A DNA stretch of 64,000 nucleotides from Spirochaetales bacterium (GTDB taxonomy: Bacteria; Spirochaetota; Spirochaetia; Sphaerochaetales; Sphaerochaetaceae), in NCBI GenBank assembly GCA_012514185.1, contig JAAZAT010000081.1:1-64000 (forward strand), given 5' to 3'. The notes beneath the pieces are model-generated. The model had not been told where the DNA came from. It did no database searches and worked only from the letters and a program-made list of their open reading frames with translations. This document shows positions 48,684 to 56,579 of the stretch, piece by piece (positions within the stretch are counted from its first letter, which is position 1; every line of letters starts with the position of its first letter). A program made the translations under genes and the position numbers.

Positions 48684-48724
48684 TGAAGAGAGTTTTTATC
48701 TGTATTCAAGTATTAAAGTTTTCC

Positions 48725-48880
48725 CTAAGTGAGACTATTCGCGCCTGCTTTTTGCGTCTGCACTCCTTTTTTATAGGCTGTAGGGTGGAAGTCCAGTCGA
48801 TTGGGAATCCATACAGATGAGGATTCTTTGAACCTTATCAGCCACCATTCACAGTCCAAGCCGCTGGAAAGCGCGTACAT
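48725..48880 (-). CDS. Small protein of 51 residues, unknown
   Basis: A 51-codon frame, ATG at 48880 to TAG at 48725. It is preceded by GGGAGG at 48888-48893 with an ideal 7-base spacer. The product starts MYALSSGLDCEWWLIRFKES and is basic near its end (KKGVQTQKAG), with three Trp and no membrane segment. A perfect TATAAT lies upstream at 48958-48963 on the same strand, though without a good -35. It fills most of the otherwise gene-free stretch between adk and the DUF1801 gene. Chance cannot be excluded for a frame this short, but the ribosome site is among the best in the window. Confidence 0.45.
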   Translation of the reverse strand: MYALSSGLDCEWWLIRFKESSSVWIPNRLDFHPTAYKKGVQTQKAGANSLT

Positions 48881-48936
48881 ATAAAATCCTCCCGACCTAT
48901 TCAACAGCTCCCTTATGAGTGTTTGCAGGAAAGAGA

Positions 48937-48965
48937 TTGACCGGAGCCTAAGCTGCGATTATAAA
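48937..48965 (+). promoter_or_regulatory. Promoter of the DUF1801 gene
   Basis: -35 TTGACC (48937-48942), 17-bp spacer, -10 TATAAA (48960-48965), giving a leader of about 80 bases. It overlaps the minus-strand TATAAT that may serve the small frame at 48725-48880. Confidence 0.65.
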
Positions 48966-49050
48966 AGTAATATAAGTTGCAACCCTACGCCCATCCTTCT
49001 CTTTTGCAGGAAAAACTGAGTGTGATAAAACCGATGGAGGACGTGTTCTG

Positions 49051-49482
49051 ATGGCTGAATTGAAAACTAAACAGCATGACGGCGATGTGTTCGATTTTAT
49101 CAATACCTTTGCGAATACCGATCAGAAGCGCTCGGACAGCATTGAGCTGGTGAAGTTGATGCAAAAGGTTAGCGGCTATCCGCCCAAGATGTGGGGGCCC
49201 ACGATTATCGGTTTCGGCAGCTATCATTATGCGTCGGAACGCAGCGCACAGGAAGGAGATTGGCCTCTGGTGGGCTTTTCCCCACGCAAGGCGGCAATCT
49301 CTCTTTATGTATACACAGGGAGTCCCGATCACGAATATCTGCTCAAAGACTTGGGCAAATTCACGATGGGAAAGGCATGTATCTATGTGAAACGGTTGTC
49401 GGACATCAACCTGGATGCCTTGGAGCAGCTTATGCACGCCACAATCGAATTTCTTCAAGATAAATACAGGCATTTTTCATAG
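49051..49482 (+). CDS. DUF1801 domain protein
   Basis: 143 aa. It matches the DUF1801/YdhG-like fold: FDFINTFANTDQKRSDSIELVKLMQKVSGYPPKMWGPTIIGFGSYHY, WPLVGFSPRKAAISLYV and LGKFTMGKACIYVKRLSDINLDALEQLM are the usual blocks. The family has no established biochemical function. A GGAGG site 10 bases upstream serves the ATG. Stand-alone gene. Confidence 0.82.
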   Translation: MAELKTKQHDGDVFDFINTFANTDQKRSDSIELVKLMQKVSGYPPKMWGPTIIGFGSYHYASERSAQEGDWPLVGFSPRKAAISLYVYTGSPDHEYLLKDLGKFTMGKACIYVKRLSDINLDALEQLMHATIEFLQDKYRHFS

Positions 49483-49799
49483 TATCGACAACGTAGGAAA
49501 AGACGAATAGGGGTAGGATGCACAACTTCATCCATCAAAAGTACTCCCCTGTCATGTAATCTGCTGCAGGTTGGGATGTTTTTATACTGAGCAAGTATAC
49601 AGATTTCAATCAAGATACAAATATCTACAGTAATACCTCGGGAAATCCAAGGAAAAATATACTCTTTTTGTCTTGTTGTACCTGTAAAACCAAAACATGC
49701 CAGAGAGACAATATCGGACTGAGACGCTGTCTTGAAAAGTCTGAATTCTGTATATCTGCTTTCAGCAGCAACAGCTTTCATGAAGGAGTGAATCCTTCC
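49483..49799. other. Intergenic stretch without a supported gene
   Basis: AT-rich stretch between the DUF1801 gene and upp. It holds a small hairpin (GAAGGA/TCCTTC at 49782-49798) just before the upp -35 box. No reading frame here has a ribosome site in the right place. Confidence 0.5.
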
Positions 49800-49828
49800 T
49801 TGTATAAAGCGCACGCATCGGGTAGAAT
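49800..49828 (+). promoter_or_regulatory. Promoter of upp
   Basis: -35 TTGTAT (49800-49805), 17-bp spacer, -10 TAGAAT (49823-49828), then a leader of about 20 bases with AGGAG. Confidence 0.7.
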
Positions 49829-49855
49829 CCCTATCGATACAGGAGAAAAGCACTG

Positions 49856-50920
49856 ATGAATAAAATTGTCCTTCATGCCACAGACCTTGATGGATACCTC
49901 AAGGAAACAGATAAAGAGAAAATCGCCCATGCCGATGCACTGTACAAGAAGTCCGTTCACTACTGTTCCATTTTAGAGACAGCCAGCGATGTGATGCAGC
50001 TGGAGGAAGCGCGGAAAGGATTGGTTGAAAGCGCCGGCGAGATTGGTCGCTTCTTGAAGAACATCTGCGCAGACGAGCCGAACATCCACGTCTACTCGTT
50101 TGAGACTCCTCGGCAGCAGCATGGTCAGGCCAGCCGGCTCATCTCCAAGCTGCGCGATCCATCAACCGAACATGAAGAGTTCCTGTACTACATCCAGCGT
50201 GCCTACGAGATGCTCTTCTCCCATGTGTATGCCGATGCCGCCCTGCCCACCAAACGATCGATCATCACCAAGACGCCGGTGACCGATCCGGTGCGCAACT
50301 ATGCAGTACACAGGATTCCCGATGTTGACTCGTTCATTCACAACAGTGTCATGTGCGTGATGCTCAGAGGCGCCTTGCTGCCGAGCATGATTCTCAGCAA
50401 GGAGATTCAGGAGTACTCTTCGAATGACTTCGTCACCCCGTTTGCTTTGTTCAAGATCAAGCGTGATGATTCCAAGAAGGAGTCGAACATGGATTACATC
50501 CTCGATTTGGACAAATCCTACTTCGATCTCGCTTCTCTGGACGGCAAGGACTTGATTTTCGCCGATCCAATGAATGCCACCGGCGGCTCCCTGGTGACGA
50601 TTGTCAAATATTTGAAGGACAACAAGGTGCAGCCCAAATCGGTGAAATTCATCAACGTCATCAGCGCACTCAAGGGGTCCTTGCGCATTGCACGGTCCAT
50701 CGAGGGAGCCGAAGTCTACACCTTGTGGATGGACCCTGTCCTCAATGATGCCGCCTATATTCTTCCAGGTCTCGGGGATGCCGGAGACCGTCTCAACGGC
50801 AAGGATGAGCATGACAACCCCCGCAACATCATCCAGCTCATCGCCGACTATGGCAGCTCCATCACCAACCTCTACCGTTCACAGGTGAGGGAAATTGAGA
50901 AGACTGTACTGGAAAACTGA
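49856..50920 (+). CDS. upp: Uracil phosphoribosyltransferase with N-terminal extension
   Basis: 354 aa against about 208 for typical Upp. The Upp domain starts near residue 90 (RLISKLRDPSTEHEEFLYYIQRAYEMLFSHV), has the PRPP loop IFADPMNATGGSLVTIVKYL at 234-253 and the uracil-binding end YILPGLGDAGDRLNG. The first ~85 residues are an extra helical domain of unknown role. It makes UMP from uracil and PRPP, a salvage partner for uridine phosphorylase. AGGAG precedes the ATG. The following lipoprotein gene starts at its stop codon. Confidence 0.88.
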   Translation: MNKIVLHATDLDGYLKETDKEKIAHADALYKKSVHYCSILETASDVMQLEEARKGLVESAGEIGRFLKNICADEPNIHVYSFETPRQQHGQASRLISKLRDPSTEHEEFLYYIQRAYEMLFSHVYADAALPTKRSIITKTPVTDPVRNYAVHRIPDVDSFIHNSVMCVMLRGALLPSMILSKEIQEYSSNDFVTPFALFKIKRDDSKKESNMDYILDLDKSYFDLASLDGKDLIFADPMNATGGSLVTIVKYLKDNKVQPKSVKFINVISALKGSLRIARSIEGAEVYTLWMDPVLNDAAYILPGLGDAGDRLNGKDEHDNPRNIIQLIADYGSSITNLYRSQVREIEKTVLEN

Positions 50921-51498
50921 TGAGAAAGCTGTTGCTGCTGATACTCAGTACTTCACTGCTGCTCGTCTCCTGCCGGTCCTACCAGGCACAGAGGCTTGCT
51001 TCCGAGGGGTATGAGCAGCTGATGGCCCGTGATTTTTCCTCAGCCGGTGCCTCGTTTGCGAAGGCAAGCGAGAAAGATGTCGATAACCATACGTATCGAT
51101 ACAACTATCTCTTGTCCCTCTTTTTGGAGGGGGACTATGAGAGGGTGGTCAAACTCAGCGAAGAAGCCTTTGGCGAGTTTGACTTCAACCTCTCCTTTTT
51201 GCTTCTCAAGGCTCAAGCATACCGTGAACAATCACAGTACAAGCAAGCATTGGAAACCTATGAACGCCTGTTTGCCATCGACCCGGGCTCCTACGAAACA
51301 CAGGCCGAGGTGATGGAGGCATCACTAAGCTGGAACGAGAAAGCGATAGCGCAGCGTCTCGCCCTCGGCTTGCTCACTGTCAAAGGGTATGAGAAGCGCT
51401 CCCTTACGGTACTCAGCCAGCTTGCAGGCGAGGAAAGCTGGTATGCACATGCTCTCGCGTTTGTCATGAAGGAAGGGCAAACAGAAGGCCGGCAATAG
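50920..51498 (+). CDS. TPR lipoprotein
   Basis: 192 aa. Type II signal peptide with lipobox LVSC (Cys at residue 18). Helical repeats follow that match tetratricopeptide spacing: GYEQLMARDFSSAGASFAKASEKD, YNYLLSLFLEGDYERVVKLSEEAF and LKAQAYREQSQYKQALETYERLFAIDPGS. It is probably a periplasm-facing protein-binding lipoprotein. The ATG overlaps the upp stop by one base (TGATG). It converges and overlaps the chromate transporter gene by 35 bases. Confidence 0.82.
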   Translation: MRKLLLLILSTSLLLVSCRSYQAQRLASEGYEQLMARDFSSAGASFAKASEKDVDNHTYRYNYLLSLFLEGDYERVVKLSEEAFGEFDFNLSFLLLKAQAYREQSQYKQALETYERLFAIDPGSYETQAEVMEASLSWNEKAIAQRLALGLLTVKGYEKRSLTVLSQLAGEESWYAHALAFVMKEGQTEGRQ

Positions 51499-52009
51499 CT
51501 CCAAGGACAATCCAAAGCAAGGGATGCGCCTTTTTGAACCGCAACACCAGAACAACAAGAACTGCATACAGTACGGCTTCCTTCAGCTTGAACTGTTGTT
51601 CGGGAAAAACCGTTACCGACAACAACATCAGGCCGGCGTACGAGATCAGGCCGACCACTGCAGGCCTGAGAGCGTAGAACGCATCCTTGACATGCTGGTT
51701 CTTGTCAAACCGCCCCAAAAAACGGGCAATGAAAATAATGATGATGACACTGGGGGTGATTTCACCCAAGGTGGCGATCAAACCACCGGCCAACCCGGCT
51801 GCCTGATATCCTGCAAAGGTCGCCATGTTGATGCCGATCGGCCCGGGGGTGGACTCGCTGACGGCGATCATGTCGGCAATCTGCTTGGCAGTCAGCCAAT
51901 GGGGATGGGTTTCTGCAAGCGCGTAGAGAAACGGCAGGGTTGCCAGGCCTCCACCGATGGAAAAAAGCCCGATTTTGAAGAACTCCCAAAACAACTGAAG
52001 GTATATCAT
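51464..52009 (-). CDS. Chromate transporter, second half-size subunit
   Basis: 181 aa with about five membrane helices. The family motif FFKIGLFSIGGGLATLPFLYALA is at residues 10-32 and TPGPIGINMATFAGYQAAGLAGGLIATLGEITPS at 54-87. It is a short-chain CHR protein; such proteins are encoded as pairs that work together. ATG at 52009 overlaps the stop of its partner (ATGA). Chromate itself may not be the natural substrate. Confidence 0.88.
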   Translation of the reverse strand: MIYLQLFWEFFKIGLFSIGGGLATLPFLYALAETHPHWLTAKQIADMIAVSESTPGPIGINMATFAGYQAAGLAGGLIATLGEITPSVIIIIFIARFLGRFDKNQHVKDAFYALRPAVVGLISYAGLMLLSVTVFPEQQFKLKEAVLYAVLVVLVLRFKKAHPLLWIVLGAIAGLLFALPS

Positions 52010-52560
52010 GAAGCCCTCCGTTTCACCGCCTGCACGCAAAGGCCGAAAACGATGGCGAAAAGGACTACCAGAATCGGGGAAAGAGCAAAGAAGAACGTAG
52101 CAAGCACGACTGCCAGATAGAGCAGGATGGTGGGGATGTCGATCAGGCTTTTCTTGGCGAGGGTGATGACCGATTGGGTTATGAGGACGCATACGGCGAC
52201 CCTGATCCCTCCAAACGCCCGTTGGACCCACATTACATCCTGTACATGAAACAGGACTGTCGCCAGCAACGTGATAATGATCAGCGAAGGACTCACCTCC
52301 CCCAAGGTCGCAACAATTGCGCCCAAGATGCCTCGCTTGCGGTAACCGATCATCGTAGCGGTATTTACTGCAATGATGCCCGGTGTGCACTGGCCGATGG
52401 CATAGATGTCCAGCACCTCCTCCTCGGTCACCCATCCATGTTTGGTGATGACCTCCCGCTGAAGCATGGGAAGCATTGCATAGCCGCCGCCGAAGGTGAG
52501 ACCGCCGATCTTGAAGAACGAGATGTACAAGTCCCAAAGCCCCACATCACGGTGTTTCAT
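52006..52560 (-). CDS. Chromate transporter, first half-size subunit
   Basis: 184 aa. Motif SFFKIGGLTFGGGYAMLPMLQREVI at residues 14-38, then QCTPGIIAVNTATMIGYRKRGILGAIVATLGEVSPS. With the next gene it forms the usual pair of short CHR proteins. ATG at 52560 overlaps the rnhA stop (ATGA), so expression comes from the rnhA promoter. Confidence 0.88.
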   Translation of the reverse strand: MKHRDVGLWDLYISFFKIGGLTFGGGYAMLPMLQREVITKHGWVTEEEVLDIYAIGQCTPGIIAVNTATMIGYRKRGILGAIVATLGEVSPSLIIITLLATVLFHVQDVMWVQRAFGGIRVAVCVLITQSVITLAKKSLIDIPTILLYLAVVLATFFFALSPILVVLFAIVFGLCVQAVKRRAS

Positions 52561-53006
52561 ACCAATGCTTCCATTGCTTGGCGGACCAGCTGGTCGCACC
52601 GTTCATTGCCCTCAATGCCGGCATGGCCTTTCACCCAGTTCCACTGGACGGGAAGACTTGCATTCAGACGATCGAGTTCCACCCAATACTCCTTGTTCTT
52701 CACCGGATCCTTTGCTGCAGTCCTCCAACCGTTGACCTTCCATTTCTTGATCCAACTGGTGATGCCGTTCTTCACATACTGGCTGTCCGTGTTGATTACA
52801 ATGGCCGCAGCATCGAGTGCCTGGCACGCTTTCAAAGCCTCGATCACCGCGGTAAGTTCCATGCGATTGTTCGTGGTGTTGCGTTCATTGCCGCTGGCCT
52901 CTTTCTCAAAAACACCATCAGCCTTCAATACATACGCCCAGCCGCCGGGACCTGGATTGCCAAGGCACCCACCATCGGTATAGATCTCAATTTGGTTGTA
53001 CTTCAT
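52557..53006 (-). CDS. rnhA: Ribonuclease HI
   Basis: 149 aa. The four acidic residues are present: Asp in IYTDGGCLGNPGPGGWA, Glu in NNRMELTAVIEAL, Asp in VINTDSQYVKNGI and Asp in GNERCDQLVRQA, plus the GHAG His. It removes RNA from RNA-DNA hybrids. The start at 53006 matches the normal N-terminus. No ribosome site is present, but a TTGACC/TACTAT promoter ends 7 bases before the ATG, so it is probably leaderless. Confidence 0.94.
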   Translation of the reverse strand: MKYNQIEIYTDGGCLGNPGPGGWAYVLKADGVFEKEASGNERNTTNNRMELTAVIEALKACQALDAAAIVINTDSQYVKNGITSWIKKWKVNGWRTAAKDPVKNKEYWVELDRLNASLPVQWNWVKGHAGIEGNERCDQLVRQAMEALV

Positions 53007-53013
53007 AGGCCGG

Positions 53014-53042
53014 ATAGTAATATAGAGACCGGTCGTGGTCAA
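53014..53042 (-). promoter_or_regulatory. Promoter of rnhA, leaderless geometry
   Basis: -35 TTGACC (53037-53042), 17-bp spacer, -10 TACTAT (53014-53019), then seven bases to the ATG at 53006, minus strand. Confidence 0.6.
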
Positions 53043-53054
53043 CCACGGCAACTC

Positions 53055-53084
53055 TTGACAGATGGATGAACAACTCCGTAGGAT
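53055..53084 (+). promoter_or_regulatory. Promoter of the cobalamin-controlled operon
   Basis: -35 TTGACA (53055-53060), 18-bp spacer, -10 TAGGAT (53079-53084). The expected start near 53091 coincides with the first stem of the riboswitch. Confidence 0.65.
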
Positions 53085-53088
53085 AGGC

Positions 53089-53234
53089 TTGTCCATGCCA
53101 AGGGAAAGGGGTTCAAGCCCCTGCGGTCCCGCCACTGTAGAGGATGGGAATCTGCTGTAACAGACACTGCATTGCACGGTGCGGGAAGTCGCAGATTCTG
53201 GGTATGCCTGAGCCAGGAGACCTGACATGGATAA
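53089..53234 (+). ncRNA. Cobalamin riboswitch
   Basis: The conserved elements are in order: AGGGAAAGGGG-UUCAA-GCCCC, then UGCGGUCCCGCCACUGU (B12 box), then GGGAAGUC, and the 3' motif UGAGCCAGGAGACCUG. The outer stem P1 pairs TTGTCCATG (53089-53097) with CATGGATAA (53226-53234). It senses adenosylcobalamin or a relative and lowers expression of the following B12 uptake genes. The expression platform probably sequesters the ribosome site at 53287-53292. Confidence 0.93.
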
Positions 53235-53275
53235 TTTCCGACGGCCTACGGAGTATAGGTCAGGGTATGTTCCAT

Positions 53276-53293
53276 GCCCGTGTTACAAGGGGC
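53276..53293 (+). promoter_or_regulatory. Sequestering hairpin over the btuF ribosome site
   Basis: GCCC (53276-53279) can pair with GGGC (53290-53293), covering the AGGGG ribosome site 4 bases before the ATG at 53297. This suggests translational control by the riboswitch. Alternative pairings with 53265-53270 are possible. Confidence 0.45.
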
Positions 53294-53296
53294 GTT

Positions 53297-54169
53297 ATGC
53301 GCAGCAATTCATCCAAGCACCTGCTTCTCGTTTTCTCACTGTTTCTCTGTCTTATGCTTCCCCGTTTGGCAGCGAGAGGAAATGAGGAACAACCCATACA
53401 ACAAGAGCGTGTGAGGATTGTCAGCCTTTCACCCAATGTAACGGAAACCTTGTACGCCCTTGGGGCCGGATCATTGCTGGTCGGTCGCTCTGATTACTGC
53501 AATTACCCTGATGAGGCGACAGCGCTTCCATCAGTGGGAACCTTGTACAATCCCTCCCTCGAAATGCTTCTTTCACTGGAACCCACTCTTGTCATCAGCA
53601 GCGCCTTTGTTCCCGACCAATTTCTTGGGGCAGTGCAGAAAGCAGGCATTGAAGTTTTGGCCCTGCAAACCCAACAGGATTTTCAAGGGACCTATACGCT
53701 TATTCGTGAGATAGCAAACCGGGTGAACAAGCAAGCCGAAGCTGAATTGATGATTCTCTCCATGCAAAACGATGTTCGTACCACTGTACAGAAAGCAGAG
53801 CTTTTGCCGAAACCCACAGTCTATGTCGTTCTCGACTTTGGCTCCTTCGACTCAAGTGCCACCAAGGATACCTTTCTCAGCGAGATGGTCGGCCTTGCAG
53901 GAGGTATCAACATTGCTGATGACGCCCAAAACTGGACCTACAGCAAGGAACTGTTGATGGCCCACGATCCCGAGGTTTTACTTCTCAGCCCCAGGTGGGG
54001 GGAAACCGGAGAACAGACGCTCAAGGAATTCACCACTGCCAAGCCGTATGCAGACCTCAGTGGTTCCATCAGGCTCTTCGATGCAGACCTGATCAGCAGG
54101 CAGGGCCCCCGCAGTGCCAAGGCGCTTGCTGAGCTCTTTGAGCTCATCCATCAGGAGATGGCGCAATGA
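53297..54169 (+). CDS. btuF: Cobalamin-binding periplasmic protein BtuF
   Basis: 290 aa. Signal peptide (LLLVFSLFLCLMLPRLAARG), then the class III binding-protein fold: RIVSLSPNVTETLYALGAGSLLVGRSDYCNYPDEATALPSVGTLYNPSLEMLLSLEPTLVI, and AHDPEVLLLSPRWGETGEQTLKEF. RSDYCNYP is the usual cobalamin/siderophore-group motif, and the riboswitch just upstream points to vitamin B12. ATG at 53297 follows AGGGG. It overlaps btuC by 4 bases. Confidence 0.92.
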   Translation: MRSNSSKHLLLVFSLFLCLMLPRLAARGNEEQPIQQERVRIVSLSPNVTETLYALGAGSLLVGRSDYCNYPDEATALPSVGTLYNPSLEMLLSLEPTLVISSAFVPDQFLGAVQKAGIEVLALQTQQDFQGTYTLIREIANRVNKQAEAELMILSMQNDVRTTVQKAELLPKPTVYVVLDFGSFDSSATKDTFLSEMVGLAGGINIADDAQNWTYSKELLMAHDPEVLLLSPRWGETGEQTLKEFTTAKPYADLSGSIRLFDADLISRQGPRSAKALAELFELIHQEMAQ

Positions 54170-55146
54170 AGCGGATGCTGGTCCCCGTCCTGGCAGGTGC
54201 AGCCTTGGTTCTCATGCTCCTCTCTTTGACGTTGGGACCTTCAAACATCAAGCTCTCGGACACCGTGGCCATCCTGCTGGGAAAAGGTGCATCGGCTAAT
54301 AAAGCCTACATCATTCTTCAGCTCAGGCTTCCCAGAATTCTCTCATCCTTTCTTACTGGTGCAATCCTGGGACTCAGCGGAGCGGTTTTCCAGGCGGCAC
54401 TGCGCAATCCCATGGCTGATCCCTTCATCTTAGGCATCAGTTCGGGAGCTTCCTTCGGTGTGGCGGTCGCCCTCTTCATCGGTTTTGCACCGTTGTTCGG
54501 CCTACCGGTGAGTGCTTTGGTTGGAGCTCTTGGAACCACGCTGTGCATCGTAGCACTGGCCTCCAGGCGCAAGAGCAGCAGCACCACCTTGCTGCTCACC
54601 GGAGTTGCGGTGAACTACATCCTCTCTGCAGCTATGACGCTGCTCATGTTCCTCCACAAGGAACAATACCAAAGAATCCTCTTCTGGACCCTGGGAAGTT
54701 TTTCATCAAGCACCTATGGGCAGGTTGTTGTTGTTCTTCTTGCCTGGATCATCTTGTTCATCCCACTCTCCTTGCATCACCAAAGCATGGACATGCTCCT
54801 GCTTGACGAGCTTTCAGCACGGGCGGGTGGACTTTCCGTGAGAAGGACCCGCCTACTTTTTTTGCTGCTTGCTTCCTTTGCCACCGCCTTATGCGTCTCC
54901 TACTATGGAGTCATCGGCTTCATCGGCCTGATGGCACCCCATGCCACCCGCCTGATGATCGGCCCCAAGCATCAGAAGCTGTTGCTGCCATCGAGCTTGT
55001 TCGGGGGTCTGCTCCTGCTTGCCAGCGATACCATTTCCCGGATCCTGCTTCCCTCGGGAGAACTTCCGGTGGGAATCATCACCAGCCTGCTGGGTGTTCC
55101 TCTCTTCCTCTACCTGCTACGCCGCGGGAGGTACTTCTATGGATAG
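54166..55146 (+). CDS. btuC: Cobalamin ABC transporter permease BtuC
   Basis: 326 aa, about ten membrane helices of the FecCD/BtuC family. Seen: LRLPRILSSFLTGAILGLSGAVFQAALRNPMADPFILGISSGASFG, then the coupling region RAGGLSVRRTRLL and YYGVIGFIGLMAPHATRLMIGPKHQKLLLPSSLFGG. It forms the inner-membrane channel for B12 with BtuD. It overlaps btuF (ATGA) and btuD. Confidence 0.94.
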   Translation: MKRMLVPVLAGAALVLMLLSLTLGPSNIKLSDTVAILLGKGASANKAYIILQLRLPRILSSFLTGAILGLSGAVFQAALRNPMADPFILGISSGASFGVAVALFIGFAPLFGLPVSALVGALGTTLCIVALASRRKSSSTTLLLTGVAVNYILSAAMTLLMFLHKEQYQRILFWTLGSFSSSTYGQVVVVLLAWIILFIPLSLHHQSMDMLLLDELSARAGGLSVRRTRLLFLLLASFATALCVSYYGVIGFIGLMAPHATRLMIGPKHQKLLLPSSLFGGLLLLASDTISRILLPSGELPVGIITSLLGVPLFLYLLRRGRYFYG

Positions 55147-55909
55147 CCTTGAGTTTTCGCACCTGTACGGAGGCTATGACACCCATTCGGTCTTTGAGGA
55201 TTTAAACCTGAAGCTGCCTAGTGGCACGTTCATCGCCCTGACAGGTCCCAACGGCAGCGGCAAATCGACGCTGCTCAAGTTCATCTACAAACAATTGAAG
55301 CCTGCAGCAGGAAACGTCTTGGTCGAAGGTCGCAATGTTGCTTCCCTCAGCCAAAAGGAATTGGCAAAACGGCTGGGGTTTGTCGCCCAGAACGGCAAGC
55401 TCGACTATGCTTTCACCGTCACCGAGGCAGTAAGCATGGGGCGGTATGCCTACGGGGGCGAGGATGCCGGCCACAGTGTAGAGCAAGCCCTGTCGGAGTG
55501 CGATATCGTGCACCTGAGGGACAAGCTGGTCACCGAACTCAGCGGCGGGGAGCTTCAGCGCGTGCTGCTTGCCCGCGCCCTCTGCCAGCAGGGCAGGATC
55601 TTGCTGCTCGACGAGCCGGTCAACCATCTGGATGTCAAGCATCAGCGTTCGATCATGGAGCTACTTGGCCGCTTGGTGGAGAAAGGGTATACGGTGGTAT
55701 GCGTTCTGCACGATTTGCTACTGGTTCAAATCTACAGCCAAACGGCTTTGGTGCTGCAACAAGGAAAGGTCGTGGCATACGGTCCCACCGAGACGGTGTT
55801 TACTGAAAGCCTGCTTCAAACCGTCTATGGCATCAAGGCCCACCAGGTTTATGACCCCACCCTCGAGAGGATGCTCTGGCTTCCAACCTACAAGGTTTCA
55901 TCACCATGA
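55139..55909 (+). CDS. btuD: Cobalamin ABC transporter ATPase BtuD
   Basis: 256 aa. Walker A GPNGSGKSTLLKFI, Q-loop VAQNGKLDYAFTV, signature LSGGELQRVLLARALCQQGRILLLDEPVNHLDVKHQ with Walker B, and H-loop VLHDL. It energises B12 import. ATG at 55139 with GGGAGG upstream; it overlaps btuC by 8 bases. No TonB-dependent receptor gene is nearby. Confidence 0.95.
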   Translation: MDSLEFSHLYGGYDTHSVFEDLNLKLPSGTFIALTGPNGSGKSTLLKFIYKQLKPAAGNVLVEGRNVASLSQKELAKRLGFVAQNGKLDYAFTVTEAVSMGRYAYGGEDAGHSVEQALSECDIVHLRDKLVTELSGGELQRVLLARALCQQGRILLLDEPVNHLDVKHQRSIMELLGRLVEKGYTVVCVLHDLLLVQIYSQTALVLQQGKVVAYGPTETVFTESLLQTVYGIKAHQVYDPTLERMLWLPTYKVSSP

Positions 55910-56577
55910 ATGCATTCCGCCTCTTTCTGCATCGCACCTACCGCAAGGTGGTGCGCATCATCCTCTCGCTGTCCTACGATTTCCAGACCTGGCAGGAGTG
56001 CGAGCTTCCAAGCGGTGCAAAGATTTTTTGTTCCAACCATTTCAGCAGCAGCGATGTGCATTTTGTAACCACGTTGATGACTGATGTACTGCATATCGTC
56101 ATCGGACCCGGTTTCGGGATTCCGGTAGTCGGCTCCTTTCTTGGTTGGACCGAGCAGATTCCCGCCCTTACCAAGGAAGACCGCGAAGAGGTGGTTGCTA
56201 AGGCTGTGTCCTATCTGAAAAAGGGGGAAAGCGTGTACATCTTCCCAGAAGGCGGATTGAATACCCAGGAGACCTTGATGGCTTTCAAACGGGGCGTCGC
56301 TGAGATCTACCTTTCCCATCCCTGCCCTGTCATTCCGATCGGCCTGATCGCCCCCAAACGACGGGTAAGAAACAAGATGAGCAGGACCGCCGGCAGAACC
56401 ATGACGGTGGTAAGCCGCAATTACTATGCAAATATCGGAAAACCGATGGAGTTCGAAGCGGCCCTTTCGGTGGCCGAGTTGGACAGGGACAAGGCTTGTC
56501 AGAACATTCTTGATGAGCTTGGCATACGAATCGAAGCTTTGATCGACGAGATCAAGACCGACAAATTCTGGAGTTGA
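55906..56577 (+). CDS. PlsC-type acyltransferase
   Basis: 223 aa. The catalytic motif is NHFSSSDVHFV (Hx4D), with FPEGGLNTQETLMAFKRGVAEIYL and VIPIGLIAP as the next blocks. It is probably a 1-acyl-glycerol-3-phosphate acyltransferase-like enzyme acting at the inner membrane; no membrane helix is obvious, so it is likely peripheral. It overlaps btuD (ATGA), which puts a lipid gene in the B12-controlled operon. Confidence 0.85.
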   Translation: MNAFRLFLHRTYRKVVRIILSLSYDFQTWQECELPSGAKIFCSNHFSSSDVHFVTTLMTDVLHIVIGPGFGIPVVGSFLGWTEQIPALTKEDREEVVAKAVSYLKKGESVYIFPEGGLNTQETLMAFKRGVAEIYLSHPCPVIPIGLIAPKRRVRNKMSRTAGRTMTVVSRNYYANIGKPMEFEAALSVAELDRDKACQNILDELGIRIEALIDEIKTDKFWS

Positions 56578-56579
56578 CC

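Noticed and set aside
49455-49853. 132-codon open frame on the minus strand between the DUF1801 gene and upp
   Set aside because: No usable ribosome site at its start, it runs back over the DUF1801 gene and across the upp promoter, and its composition is unlike the neighbouring genes.
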